Assembly: GCF_025060895.1 (NCBI RefSeq)
Contig: NZ_JANZKV010000075.1
Coordinates: 1 to 48,692 of the forward strand
Direction of reading: 5' to 3'
Source: Stieleria sedimenti
GTDB lineage: Bacteria > Planctomycetota > Planctomycetia > Pirellulales > Pirellulaceae
Length of the DNA stretch: 48,692 nucleotides
Below, one piece after another: positions 19,567-28,002 of this stretch. Below the pieces are notes generated by a model, which ran no database searches, was not told the DNA's origin, and saw only the letters and a program-made list of their open reading frames with translations. How positions within the stretch are numbered: the stretch's first letter is position 1; each line of letters opens with the position of its first letter. The position numbers and the translations under genes are program-made.

Positions 19567-19624
19567 GTGGGATAGGCGTTGAGCCTGTCAATCCAGTGGA
19601 CGACAGGCTGGAAGCCTCTCCCAC
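19567..19624. repeat. Family B inverted repeat between convergent genes
   Basis: Left unit 19567-19589 (GTGGGATAGGCGTTGAGCCT...) and right unit 19602-19624 (...GGCTGGAAGCCTCTCCCAC) are imperfect reverse complements with a 12-nt loop. They fill the 69-nt gap between the glycosylase and biotin-ligase stops. A terminator role is possible. The scaffold resembles family A. Confidence 0.8.
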
Positions 19625-19629
19625 GGTCG

Positions 19630-20439
19630 TTACGCCGGTCGGACCCGTTGGACTTCGCCGCTGCGAAAGCGTCGCCGGTTGCCGTCGACAATCAATTCCA
19701 GCGATCCGTCGTCGGCGATGCCGGTGCAGTACCCGGTGATCGTTTCGTTGCTCTGTTTCAATGACAGGTTTTGACCGGCCAGCGCGCAGCGCGACCGGTA
19801 TTGACCGATCATTTCATCCGGACCGTCGTCCAGTTCGCCGAGCATTTCGGCGAGCGATTCGGCGTGGGCGGCCAGCAACGTTTCGCGGTTGACGTGGCGA
19901 TTGGCGATCTCAGCGATGGACGCCGACGGGGTGGAGTGCTGGGAATTCAGGTCGGGTTTCCCGTTCAGATTCAAGCCGATCCCGATCACCATCCGTCCGG
20001 CGATCGTCGCATTGGTCTCGATCAGAATGCCCCCCAGTTTATGCAGCGCGGGGGACGTGGTGGAATCACTCGACCGCAGGACGCAGATGTCGTTGGGCCA
20101 CTTCAGCGCGACACGGCACGGCGGGCAGCTGTATTCGATCGCGCGAGCAGCTGCGACGCCGACGGCGGGCGACAGCACGGATGCGGACGGGTGGGTCAAT
20201 TCAAACGGAATGACCAGCGAGAACGTCAACGCGTCTTCTTGGCTGATCCAAGAATTGCCGTGTCTGCCGCGGCCGGCGGTCTGGTGGTCGGCCACGTACA
20301 GTCGCGGCAGCAAGCGATCGTCGATCCGGTCCGTCTGCAGTTCCGCCAGCGCATCGCTATTGGTCGATGCGATTTCCCTGCGGTAGACCGCCGAAGCGAT
20401 CACCGCGTTTCGGATCAAGTGATCGAGGGTGTGGCGCAT
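19630..20439 (-). CDS. birA: Biotin--[acetyl-CoA-carboxylase] ligase
   Basis: 269 residues from the ATG at 20439. It activates biotin to biotinyl-AMP and attaches it to the biotin carboxyl carrier lysine. Signatures are DHQTAGRGRHGNSWIS (the GRGRxG biotinyl-AMP loop) and ALKWPNDICV (KWPND). IIETNATIAGRMVIGIGLN is the central strand-helix. The short C-terminal SH3-like domain ends TGYCTGIADDGSLELIVDG. There is no N-terminal DNA-binding domain, so this is a mono-functional ligase rather than a BirA-type repressor. The frame extends to a TTG at 20481, overlapping the stop of the upstream small membrane protein by 16 nt; coupled expression is possible. Confidence 0.92.
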   Translation of the reverse strand: MRHTLDHLIRNAVIASAVYRREIASTNSDALAELQTDRIDDRLLPRLYVADHQTAGRGRHGNSWISQEDALTFSLVIPFELTHPSASVLSPAVGVAAARAIEYSCPPCRVALKWPNDICVLRSSDSTTSPALHKLGGILIETNATIAGRMVIGIGLNLNGKPDLNSQHSTPSASIAEIANRHVNRETLLAAHAESLAEMLGELDDGPDEMIGQYRSRCALAGQNLSLKQSNETITGYCTGIADDGSLELIVDGNRRRFRSGEVQRVRPA

Positions 20440-20465
20440 GCTCGGTGTGACGCCTTCGTCACAAT

Positions 20466-20645
20466 TCAAAACGGCATCCAAAGTCCAAGCGACATCCAGG
20501 TGAAGAGTGCAAACAGGACGAGCAGTCCGATCGCGACGAGTTGCCAGTGAAGCGGCGTGCTCTTGGAACGCAGCGGCGTTCCGAACTCGCGCTCGACAAA
20601 TTCGTCGTAGTCGAATTCCTCGTCGTCTTCGTCGTCGTAGCTCAT
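20466..20645 (-). CDS. Small acidic single-pass membrane protein
   Basis: 59 residues: a strongly acidic N-terminus (SYDDEDDEEFDYDEFVEREF) and one C-terminal transmembrane helix (WQLVAIGLLVLFALFTWMSL). No family recognised. The ATG at 20645 is chosen because the upstream frame runs into the family A repeat. It ends just before or overlapping the biotin ligase start, so it is likely co-transcribed with birA. Small DE-rich one-helix proteins are frequent in planctomycetes, but no function can be assigned. Confidence 0.6.
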   Translation of the reverse strand: MSYDDEDDEEFDYDEFVEREFGTPLRSKSTPLHWQLVAIGLLVLFALFTWMSLGLWMPF

Positions 20646-20649
20646 CGGG

Positions 20650-20736
20650 GTGGGGTAAGGTTTCAGCTTGCCATCAGGGGACGTTCGCAAGCTGGAAGCT
20701 TACGCCACGGGATCGCAAGCTGGAAGCTTACGCCAC
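20650..20736. repeat. Family A element (one inverted plus two direct copies)
   Basis: Inverted diverged copy 20650-20671, then two direct copies 20686-20708 and 20714-20736, both reading CGCAAGCTGGAAGCTTACGC then CAC. The order and orientation are the same as at 1202-1285. It separates the small membrane protein from the DUF1501 gene; all three neighbours are on the minus strand. Confidence 0.9.
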
Positions 20737-20741
20737 TTGGT

Positions 20742-22262
20742 TTAGGTGAACAATCCGAGCGGGCCGGCGGTCGGACCGGCGGAGAAGAAGTTTCGGATGT
20801 TGGGAATCACGTCGACCAGATCTTGATTGTTTCCGACGCCGAACCACATCGCCAAGTCCGCGGCCATCTCGTCGACCGAGGTCGTCGGGATCAGTCGTCC
20901 GCGGCCGAGGTTCAAGTTGCCGGCAATCGGATCGACCGGACTGGTGAGACTGGTGGGATACTTGCCGAACAGCTTGCCACCGTCGACGCTTCCGCCGGCG
21001 ACGATCTGGTTGCCTCCCCAGGCGTGGTCGCTGCCCTGGCCGTTGGTGCCCAGGGTGCGGGCGAAGTCCGAGGCGGTGAACAGTGCGACGTCGTTTTGGA
21101 TGCCCAGTTCAACGGTGGCGTCGTAGAACGAACGGATCGCCCGGCTGACTTCGGCCAAATTCGTCTGCTGGGCTCCGATCAGGCCGCTGTGGTTATCCCA
21201 ACCACCATTGGTGACAAAGAAAATCTGACGCGTTTGGCCGAGGGTCTCTCGGGCTCCGATCACCTTAGCCACCATTTTTAGTTGGTTGCTCGGGTTTTCC
21301 GATGCGAACGGGGTGGTGATGTCGACCGCGTCGGTGGCGCTATTGAATTCCAGGGCGGCTTCGGCGGAGTTGCGGTTGGTTTCGGCGAATGATTTCGCCA
21401 ACAGGTCGTTGTAGGTCTGGTCCAAGATGTTATTGATGGCCCTGGAATTCATCCGGTCCTGGCGTCCCAAGCTGCCAGAATAGCCGTTGACCTTCGTCGC
21501 ACCACTGTTTCCGATCGCATAGGGGATCACGTCCGAACCGGTCTGGAACAGGTTCATGCCGTTGACCGAGATGTTCATCGAGACGGTGGGGTTGGAATTG
21601 GTGCTTTGCAAAAGATCGGCCATTCGACCGCCCCATCCGGTGATCTTGCTGCGTGATTGCGGGAATCCGGTTTGCCAGTGGCGCTGCAGGTCGGCGTGGG
21701 AAAACAAACCGAGGGGCAGTGCGGCACGCGAGTTGTATTGGGCCCGTGTGGTGGGTTCGATCAGCGACCCGACGTTGGAAACGAAGCTCAGGTTCCCCGT
21801 CTTGTAGAGCCCTGCGACACCGGTCGTGGAAGGGTCGGGCAGCGGATCGGGTGCGGGGTCGGCAAAGGCTTGTGCAGCCATGGCGGGGTGCAAGCCAAAA
21901 TTCCTTGCGTCGGGACCGGCGACGGAAATCAGCGAACTTTGATCGATGGCAAGACCACTCGGGTTGGTGTCGGGATCGTGAACGCCACCGCGGGCGTTCA
22001 CATAATCGCCGTACTCGCCGCTGGTCGAGGTGCCGTCGTAAGGTGTCAGCATGTTGTACGAGTCGTTGCCACCGAGCAGAAACAGGCACACGATCGCTTT
22101 GTAACCGGTCGGATTGGATTCTGCCGCCATCAACGATTTCGTCGCCTGTAGATTCAACAGCGTTGCCATCAACGAGGTATTCGTCATCAGGCCACAACCG
22201 CCGGCGGCTTTGAGCAGCGCGCGACGCGAGGTGAAAATCGATTCGTTGGAGTGAAGATTCAT
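20742..22262 (-). CDS. DUF1501 protein, Tat-type signal (pair 1)
   Basis: 506 residues. The N-terminus from the ATG at 22262 (MNLHSNESIFTSRRALLKAA) has a twin-arginine-like SRRALLKAAGGCG motif, so export of a folded protein is likely. The core matches DUF1501, which is distantly related to the alkaline phosphatase/sulfatase fold: VCLFLLGGNDSYNML near the mature start, VTNGGWDNHSGL in the middle and ASDFARTLGTNGQGSDHAWG with the His-containing motif. Length fits the family. It follows the DUF1800 gene by 109 nt on the same strand, a pairing widely seen in planctomycetes and some proteobacteria. Biochemical activity is unknown. Confidence 0.88.
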   Translation of the reverse strand: MNLHSNESIFTSRRALLKAAGGCGLMTNTSLMATLLNLQATKSLMAAESNPTGYKAIVCLFLLGGNDSYNMLTPYDGTSTSGEYGDYVNARGGVHDPDTNPSGLAIDQSSLISVAGPDARNFGLHPAMAAQAFADPAPDPLPDPSTTGVAGLYKTGNLSFVSNVGSLIEPTTRAQYNSRAALPLGLFSHADLQRHWQTGFPQSRSKITGWGGRMADLLQSTNSNPTVSMNISVNGMNLFQTGSDVIPYAIGNSGATKVNGYSGSLGRQDRMNSRAINNILDQTYNDLLAKSFAETNRNSAEAALEFNSATDAVDITTPFASENPSNQLKMVAKVIGARETLGQTRQIFFVTNGGWDNHSGLIGAQQTNLAEVSRAIRSFYDATVELGIQNDVALFTASDFARTLGTNGQGSDHAWGGNQIVAGGSVDGGKLFGKYPTSLTSPVDPIAGNLNLGRGRLIPTTSVDEMAADLAMWFGVGNNQDLVDVIPNIRNFFSAGPTAGPLGLFT

Positions 22263-22371
22263 GGCGTGGGATCCGGAAAAGCAGAAGAGTGTTTGGGAGA
22301 CGCGTCGATCAAGCCGTTCGATTGATCGCGCCGATGAAGAGCTGGGGCGATGGTCCGGCCTCCTGCTCGGG

Positions 22372-24261
22372 CTATTGTTCAACCGCGCAGTCCGGGGACA
22401 GCACGACGGCGTTGAGTATCACTTCGAGACGCTCGACGTGGGAGGCAGACGGTTCGCTGGCGATCGCATTCTTGATGCTCGTTTTCGTCGCTTCGCTCAT
22501 CGACCCGTTGCACAGCCAAAGATCGAAACGCTGCAGGATTTCATCCAGGTTGTCCAAGTCTCTCGCCAATTCCAGTTCCGGTTCCAGATGGAACGTGATC
22601 CGGCATGTGCCCTTCCGCATTCCATATTCCACGTAACGCCTGTACGTCCAGACTCGAAAACGATTCAACATCTTGTTGGCCGTCACGCCATTGAGAATTT
22701 GAAACTCGGGTGCGACCAACGAATCATAGGGATTGCGCCGGGACGGCGTGTAACCGATCAAGTCACCCGGCGGCTGGTAGTCGGGCAAGTAAAAATTGAA
22801 GACGCTGGGCGAGCGGAACGGCATCTGGCCGAACTCGCCGCCGACACTGTTGGAAAGCATCATGTAGCCGGCCGCATAATTTGTCGTCGGTCGCATCGCT
22901 CGGATCAGGGACGTCGAACGCAGGATCGGCTCGCGCAGCCGGCTGTACTCGGTGCCGCGAACGATCACATCCACGCGTGTCGGATTCCTTCGCCGCACCA
23001 CACGCTGGCCGCGATACAATTCTGGGTCCGTCAAGATCGCTTTGACCACGGCCTTGATGTCACCGCGGACGCCGCGGCCGTTGTCATTGAAGATTCGCGT
23101 CACCCGTCGCAGGTAGGCCCGGGAGGGATTCGATTTCACCATCCGCTGGATCAGCAGTCGACAGATGAATGGGGCCACGTTGGGGTGATTGGCGATCGCA
23201 TCGAGCCCCGCGCCGATCTCGGCTTTCACATCCGCTTGCGTCACCGCGGACGGCAGCGGAGGCAGCACCGTGCCGAAGACGGTCTTGCTCGCCGGGGCAT
23301 TCGGATCTTCGGAGTAATTCAAGTTGTTGTCGTGTTCGGCGACATGAATCTCCATCGGCTCGCCGAAGTTCCGCGGAACGTAAAAGTCGTTTCGGGAGTA
23401 GTGCTTGTATTTAAACCCCGTGAACAATCGTCCGAGTTCTTTGATCTGTTCGTTGTCGTAGGTGGGGATTAAATTGCCACTCTCATCGGTCATCAGACGA
23501 CCATCTTGGTGCAGGTGGTACAGACCGACCGAGAACAGTTGCATGATCTCTCGCGCGTAGTTCTCATCGGGGAATCGCCCCGCACTGATGTTGGCCTTGC
23601 GATTGCCTCGCGAGCTCAGCCAGTCGCCCATGCAGGGGTGGTAGGTGACGTCTTCAAGAAGCTCGCGGTAGGTTCCGTCAATCCCTTCGGCCAGCATGTC
23701 GTAATAGTCAGACATCCCCAGCCAATCGGTGATCGTTGCTCTGCCCCCACCGATCGATCGTTTGTCGTCGTTGTTGAAACCGGTTCCCGAGTCACCGATG
23801 ACAAAGATCTGGGAAAGTGCCCAGGCGACCCGTTGCCGCAACTGATCTTCGCTGGTCAGCGCGATGTGCCACCATGCTTGATAACGGTACAACGAAACGC
23901 CGATGTTCTGGGTATTCGGCTCGCGTCCATCGACGTGGATGATGTCGCGTGCGACGGCTTCGTGTGACGTCGGCTGCAAGTCGAATTGCTGGTCGATCCA
24001 CTGTGACGTGGCGCGTTTGTAGCCGACTTCACCGATGCGGCGGGCGAGCGAATCGATCGACTCCTGCGTCGGACCGAAGGTCGCTTTGGAAAGAAACTGC
24101 GCCGCCCGAACCTTGGCCTTCATTAGCCGCACCTCGCGCGAACTTGTGACCGGAAATTCACCCGCGGAAGAAACCACAGGGTCAAGCGATGACGAGCCGA
24201 TCAATGTGACCAGGAACAGTGCAGAGAGAGCCCATTGAAGTCGATCGCGTTGCTTGCGCAT
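22372..24261 (-). CDS. DUF1800 protein (partner of DUF1501, pair 1)
   Basis: 629 residues with a Sec signal (MRKQRDRLQWALSALFLVTL...). DUF1800 hallmarks include AQFLSKATFGPTQESIDSLA, RVAWALSQIFVIGD, YYDMLAEGIDGTYRELLEDV, the ENYAREIMQLFSVGL core and RLFTGFKY. No CxxCH haem motif is present. The ATG at 24261 is preceded by AGGTGG at a suitable distance; GTG codons at 24270 and 24267 are alternatives. Probably co-transcribed with the DUF1501 gene 109 nt downstream. Family function is not established; both products should act outside the cytoplasm. Confidence 0.88.
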   Translation of the reverse strand: MRKQRDRLQWALSALFLVTLIGSSSLDPVVSSAGEFPVTSSREVRLMKAKVRAAQFLSKATFGPTQESIDSLARRIGEVGYKRATSQWIDQQFDLQPTSHEAVARDIIHVDGREPNTQNIGVSLYRYQAWWHIALTSEDQLRQRVAWALSQIFVIGDSGTGFNNDDKRSIGGGRATITDWLGMSDYYDMLAEGIDGTYRELLEDVTYHPCMGDWLSSRGNRKANISAGRFPDENYAREIMQLFSVGLYHLHQDGRLMTDESGNLIPTYDNEQIKELGRLFTGFKYKHYSRNDFYVPRNFGEPMEIHVAEHDNNLNYSEDPNAPASKTVFGTVLPPLPSAVTQADVKAEIGAGLDAIANHPNVAPFICRLLIQRMVKSNPSRAYLRRVTRIFNDNGRGVRGDIKAVVKAILTDPELYRGQRVVRRRNPTRVDVIVRGTEYSRLREPILRSTSLIRAMRPTTNYAAGYMMLSNSVGGEFGQMPFRSPSVFNFYLPDYQPPGDLIGYTPSRRNPYDSLVAPEFQILNGVTANKMLNRFRVWTYRRYVEYGMRKGTCRITFHLEPELELARDLDNLDEILQRFDLWLCNGSMSEATKTSIKNAIASEPSASHVERLEVILNAVVLSPDCAVEQ

Positions 24262-24615
24262 GATCACCACCTAAAGCGAATTGGAAAAAACGGCGGCTGG
24301 GAAAAGAATGACGAGAGAGCGATGAGCCTGGCGAGATGCGGGACGCGGCCGAGGTCGCCGCCGCCAGCAGGTTCGAAATTAACGAGAAGCACGGCCCGAT
24401 GCAAAGCGCAATGCCGGCTTCATCAACCTTGCGTCCCAAATAATCGGCACCCCTCCCCCCTTGGGTGCTGTGTCGTGTAAGGGTTTGTATCCAAACGCCC
24501 GGCGAAGCTGCTCCAATGGGTGGTTTGACTCGCGTCACCCTCGGTCGGCTCTGGGCGAGGTGAGGACGTCGAAATTCCGGATCAATTCCGCTAGGCTGAA
24601 GCGGAGCCGAACGGA
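24262..24615. other. Divergent intergenic region, no gene seen
   Basis: 354 nt between the divergent DUF1800 and moaA genes. I see no ORF worth calling, no tRNA and none of the recurrent repeat families. I looked for a molybdenum-cofactor riboswitch upstream of moaA and did not recognise one. A GGAG at 24602-24605 could be the Shine-Dalgarno for the TTG at 24616. Confidence 0.5.
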
Positions 24616-25695
24616 TTGACGCTTCTGTATTTTGTTCCTCGTTATCGACGCGAGCGATTGATCACGCCTCCACCTGCCCAACGACCTACCGACAGCTTGA
24701 TCGGCGAACCGCTGGTCGACCGATTCGGTCGTGTCCATCGCAGTCTGCGCATCAGCGTGACCGACCGATGCAACCTGCGCTGCTTTTACTGCATGCCCGA
24801 ATTCGGCGCCGAATTTGCCGCGCGGGAAACGTTGCTGACCTTTGAAGAGATCCAGCGGATCGCCGACGTGTTGGCGTCGCGTTGTGGGATCCGCGACATT
24901 CGCTTGACCGGTGGCGAACCGCTGGTGCGAAAGGATCTGCCTCGCCTGGTCGAGATGCTGGCGTCGATTGAGGCCTTGGATGATTTGTCGTTGACGACCA
25001 ACGGGATTCTGTTGGAGCAGTTTGCCGAACCATTGCGCCGGGCGGGGTTGAAGCGTTTGAACATCAGCATCGACACGCTGGACGAAGTCAACTTTCAAAA
25101 CGTTTCGCGACGCAGCGGTATCGATCAGGTGATCCGCGGAATCGACGCCGCGATCGCGACAGGGTTCGAGACGATCAAGCTCAACACGACGGCGGTCAAA
25201 GGCGTCACCGAAAAAGAAATCATCTCGCTGGTCAAGTTTGCGATTGAACGCAACGTCCAAATTCGTTTCATCGAATTCATGCCTCTGGACACCGACCGTT
25301 CTTGGCGGACCGAGAATGTGCTCAGCGGCGAGACGATCGGCGCGATGATCGAGCGAGCGTTCGGGCCGCTGCTGCCGGTTCCCCCGCCGGTCGCATCGCA
25401 GCCGGCTTCTGATTTTCGTTTGCCGGGCGGGCATTCGATCGGGTTGATCCAGTCGGTGACCAAGCCGTTTTGTGATGCTTGCGACCGGATTCGTTTAACA
25501 GCGGACGGCGCGATTCGAAATTGCCTGTTCTCGCAGCAAGAGTTTTCGATCCGGGATTTGCTACGGCGCGGCATTCGCGACGACGGACTCGTCGACCAGT
25601 TTCGACGGGCGGTTGCGGCCAAGGCGGCCGGCCATGGGATCGACGACGGCGACTTTTCTCCGCCCGAACGTCCGATGTATTCGATCGGCGGGTAA
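24616..25695 (+). CDS. moaA: GTP 3',8-cyclase, molybdenum cofactor biosynthesis protein MoaA
   Basis: Radical SAM enzyme that starts molybdopterin synthesis by converting GTP to 3',8-cyclo-7,8-dihydro-GTP. The N-terminal cluster is in RCNLRCFYCMPE (Cys52, 56, 59 from this start). RLTGGEPLVRKDL is the SAM-binding strand. The C-terminal cluster is CDACDRIRLTADGAIRNC. The tail PMYSIGG matches the conserved MoaA GG end. There is no in-frame ATG: TTG at 24616 (GGAG upstream) gives 359 residues with a 28-residue extension, whereas TTG at 24697 would put the first Cys near residue 25 as in typical family members. No other moa gene is in the window. Confidence 0.93.
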   Translation: MTLLYFVPRYRRERLITPPPAQRPTDSLIGEPLVDRFGRVHRSLRISVTDRCNLRCFYCMPEFGAEFAARETLLTFEEIQRIADVLASRCGIRDIRLTGGEPLVRKDLPRLVEMLASIEALDDLSLTTNGILLEQFAEPLRRAGLKRLNISIDTLDEVNFQNVSRRSGIDQVIRGIDAAIATGFETIKLNTTAVKGVTEKEIISLVKFAIERNVQIRFIEFMPLDTDRSWRTENVLSGETIGAMIERAFGPLLPVPPPVASQPASDFRLPGGHSIGLIQSVTKPFCDACDRIRLTADGAIRNCLFSQQEFSIRDLLRRGIRDDGLVDQFRRAVAAKAAGHGIDDGDFSPPERPMYSIGG

Positions 25696-25745
25696 ACTCC
25701 AACCGGCACTGTTAGCGGGCTGCCGGACAGATTAAATTACCGCCC

Positions 25746-26558
25746 ATGAATAATCTATTTGAACTCAACAGCGACGTCGCGGCGGTGATTGGCGGAACCG
25801 GCGAATTGGGCGGGCTGATGGCAGAAGCACTCGGCGCCGGCGGTGCCAAGGTCGCGGTGATCGGCCGCAACGCCGAACGCGGCGAAGCGCGGGCCAAGAA
25901 AATCACCGACGGCGGCGGCGAGGCGAAGTTCTTTGCCGCCGATGGATTGAGCGCCGAGTCGCTCGATGCGGCCCGAACGGCGATTTCCCAGTGGGCCGGC
26001 GCACCGACATCGGTGCTGGTCAACGCCGCGGGCGGCAACCGCCCCGAGGCGACGATTCCACCGGGAGGCGATTTCTGCAAATTGCCGCTGGAAGCGTGGC
26101 GCGATGTTTTCGATCTGAACCTGGTCGGCGGTGCACTGTTGCCTTGCCAGGTGTTCGGCCAAGACATGATCGACGCCGGCGTGGGCAGCATCATCAACAT
26201 CGCATCGATGAGCGGCATCATCCCGCTCTCGCGTGTCGTCGCTTATTCCGCGGCCAAGAGCGCGGTGATCAACTTGACGATGTGGCTGGCCCGTGAATGG
26301 GCGACCACCGGAGTCCGCGTCAATGCGATCAGCCCCGGTTTTTTCCCCGCCGAACAGAACCGAAAGCTTCTGTTTAACGACGACGGCAGTTACACCGAGC
26401 GCGGCGGTCAGATCATCGGGCACACGCCGATGGGCCGCTTCGGCAATCCGGAAGAGCTTGCCGGTGCGACCATTTGGCTGGCCAGTCGAAAGGCGTCTTC
26501 CTTCGTCACCGGACAAAACATCGCGATCGATGGCGGCTTCGCATCGGTCACCATTTAA
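25746..26558 (+). CDS. SDR-family oxidoreductase, likely D-mannonate oxidoreductase type
   Basis: 270 residues, NAD(P)-dependent. The Rossmann glycine motif is IGGTGELGG near the N-terminus. The catalytic Ser-Tyr-Lys triad lies in IASMSGIIPLSRVVAYSAAK (YSAAK). VRVNAISPGFFPAEQNR after the active site is characteristic of the SDR branch annotated as fructuronate reductase/mannonate oxidoreductase. A 2-keto-3-deoxygluconate-type kinase follows on the same strand, fitting hexuronate breakdown (fructuronate to mannonate to KDG to KDPG). The ATG at 25746 is the only reasonable start. Substrate is inferred from context and tail motif only. Confidence 0.82.
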   Translation: MNNLFELNSDVAAVIGGTGELGGLMAEALGAGGAKVAVIGRNAERGEARAKKITDGGGEAKFFAADGLSAESLDAARTAISQWAGAPTSVLVNAAGGNRPEATIPPGGDFCKLPLEAWRDVFDLNLVGGALLPCQVFGQDMIDAGVGSIINIASMSGIIPLSRVVAYSAAKSAVINLTMWLAREWATTGVRVNAISPGFFPAEQNRKLLFNDDGSYTERGGQIIGHTPMGRFGNPEELAGATIWLASRKASSFVTGQNIAIDGGFASVTI

Positions 26559-26564
26559 CCACCC

Positions 26565-26685
26565 GTGCGAGAGGCGTTTGGCCTGTCGAAACGACGTGGA
26601 ATAGGCTTCCAGCCTGTCGAAATACCGTGGGATAGGCTTCCAGCCTGTCATCACAACAGCCGACAGGCTGAACCCCTGCCTCTCC
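26565..26685. repeat. Family B repeats (three direct, one inverted)
   Basis: Direct units at 26565-26587 (diverged), 26596-26618 and 26627-26649 (ATAGGCTTCCAGCCTGTC core), then an inverted partial unit at 26662-26685. They occupy most of the 167-nt spacer between the SDR and kinase genes and lie within a presumed operon, so they may affect relative expression. Confidence 0.85.
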
Positions 26686-26725
26686 TTTCCCCCAACCCTT
26701 TCGTCGCACAACGAGACCATCGGAC

Positions 26726-27802
26726 ATGATCGAACTTCGCAATGATGCCAAGTATGCCCTCGTCATCCCCACCAGCATGGGCACCCGGCTGACGCCGGTC
26801 GACCATCAGCCGTTCCACTGCAGCGACACCTTCAAGATGCAGGCGACGAGCGCCGAGTCGAACGTCGGTAGCGTGTCGTCGTTTCTCGGATTGCCGGTCA
26901 AGATTTTGACGGCGTTCGTCAAAGACAGTCCGATCGCCCGGTTCATCAAAGACGACTTGGCGCGGCGGCACATGGATTACGAAGGACCCGAATTCGAACA
27001 AGCCACCCCGTGGGGCGTTCGGCACCAGATCAACATGGCCGACAGCGGTTGGGGCTCGCGTGGACCGCGCGTCCAAAATGACCGCGCCGGTGAAGTCGGG
27101 CGTCTGCTCAGCGTGAAGGACTTTGATTTGGATCGGATCTTTCGCGACGAAGGGGCGAAGATCGTTCACATGTCCGGTTTGATCGCGGCGTTGTCCGAAG
27201 AGACCAGCCAGTTCTGTTTGGAAATCGCCCGCGCGGCCAAAAAACACGGCGCCCGGATTGCATTTGACCTCAACCACCGGGCCTCTTTCTGGGTCGGTCG
27301 CGAAGACGAATTGTCGGCCGCGTTCAAAGAGATCGCCAGCCTGTCGGATATCCTGATCGGCAACGAAGAAGACTTTCAATTGTGTCTGGATATCCAGGGA
27401 CCCGAAGCCGGAGGAAAGGACATCGGGGCGAAAGTCGACGGTTTCAAAGAGATGATCGGGCGGGTCAAAAAGGAGTATGCCGACACGACGTTGTTTGCCA
27501 CCACGCTGCGGGAAGTCGAAAGCGCCAACTCCCACATGTGGGGCGCCATCGTCTCTCATGGGACTGAGTTTACCGTCGTGGAGCCTCGCGAAATCGGTGT
27601 GCTGGATCGGATCGGTGGCGGCGATGGATTTGTCGGCGGACTGCTCTATGGCGTGCTCAACGGATGGGATGTCGAAAAGAGCACCCAGTTCGGCTGGGCC
27701 ACCGGCGCGCTGGCGGCGACCATGTTGACCGATTACGGCCAACCCGCCGATGAAGATCAGGTTTGGAGCATTTGGCAGGGCAATGCTCGCGTGAAACGCT
27801 AG
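26726..27802 (+). CDS. PfkB-family sugar kinase, probable 2-dehydro-3-deoxygluconokinase
   Basis: 358 residues, ATP-dependent sugar kinase of the ribokinase fold. SAESNVGSVSSFLGLPVKIL is the substrate-side beta-sheet region. IAFDLNHRASFW and DILIGNEEDFQLCL are characteristic of KDG kinases. The anion hole and catalytic base are in DRIGGGDGFVGGLLYG (Asp of GGGD), and ATGALAATMLTDYGQP ends the core. The SDR gene upstream and this kinase fit consecutive hexuronate/KDG steps in the cytoplasm; the KDPG aldolase is not in the window. Fructokinase is a less likely alternative. Confidence 0.85.
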   Translation: MIELRNDAKYALVIPTSMGTRLTPVDHQPFHCSDTFKMQATSAESNVGSVSSFLGLPVKILTAFVKDSPIARFIKDDLARRHMDYEGPEFEQATPWGVRHQINMADSGWGSRGPRVQNDRAGEVGRLLSVKDFDLDRIFRDEGAKIVHMSGLIAALSEETSQFCLEIARAAKKHGARIAFDLNHRASFWVGREDELSAAFKEIASLSDILIGNEEDFQLCLDIQGPEAGGKDIGAKVDGFKEMIGRVKKEYADTTLFATTLREVESANSHMWGAIVSHGTEFTVVEPREIGVLDRIGGGDGFVGGLLYGVLNGWDVEKSTQFGWATGALAATMLTDYGQPADEDQVWSIWQGNARVKR

Positions 27803-27832
27803 CCGTTGATTCCGTCGGGATCGGCTGGGGCA

Positions 27833-27902
27833 ATGGTGAGCCGCCGGCCGTAAGGCCTCGGGCAGCATCGGAAGGCCCGGCCGCTTACGCGTCACGGCTC
27901 AC
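27833..27902. repeat. Family C palindromic intergenic element
   Basis: Second copy of the 10171-10241 element, with the same bounding GTGAGCC (27836-27842) and GGCTCAC (27896-27902) and the same GGCCGTAAGGCCTCGGGCAG block. It lies downstream of the kinase in the convergent spacer. Confidence 0.85.
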
Positions 27903-27973
27903 TCAATCAATCAGCCCGGTGCGCGACCGACGCGTGTCTGGGGTTCAACAAGCGCCACTGGCTGACGCCGCGT

Positions 27974-27994
27974 GCTGGCATGCGACATGCCAGC
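27974..27994. terminator. 9-bp hairpin between convergent genes
   Basis: GCTGGCATG / CATGCCAGC perfect stem with loop CGA, between the convergent kinase and DUF2585 genes, just before the latter's stop at 28003. No poly-T tract. Confidence 0.45.
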
Positions 27995-28002
27995 GGGAAT
28001 GC

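Noticed and set aside
24262-24615. Molybdenum-cofactor riboswitch upstream of moaA
   Set aside because: No recognisable conserved Moco-motif blocks; a covariance-model search would decide.
26651-27895. 414-codon open frame antisense to the PfkB kinase
   Set aside because: No recognisable family, and the sense frame has all kinase motifs. Frames at 11637-12641, 36227-37303, 32261-33310 and 44300-45418 were rejected for the same reason.
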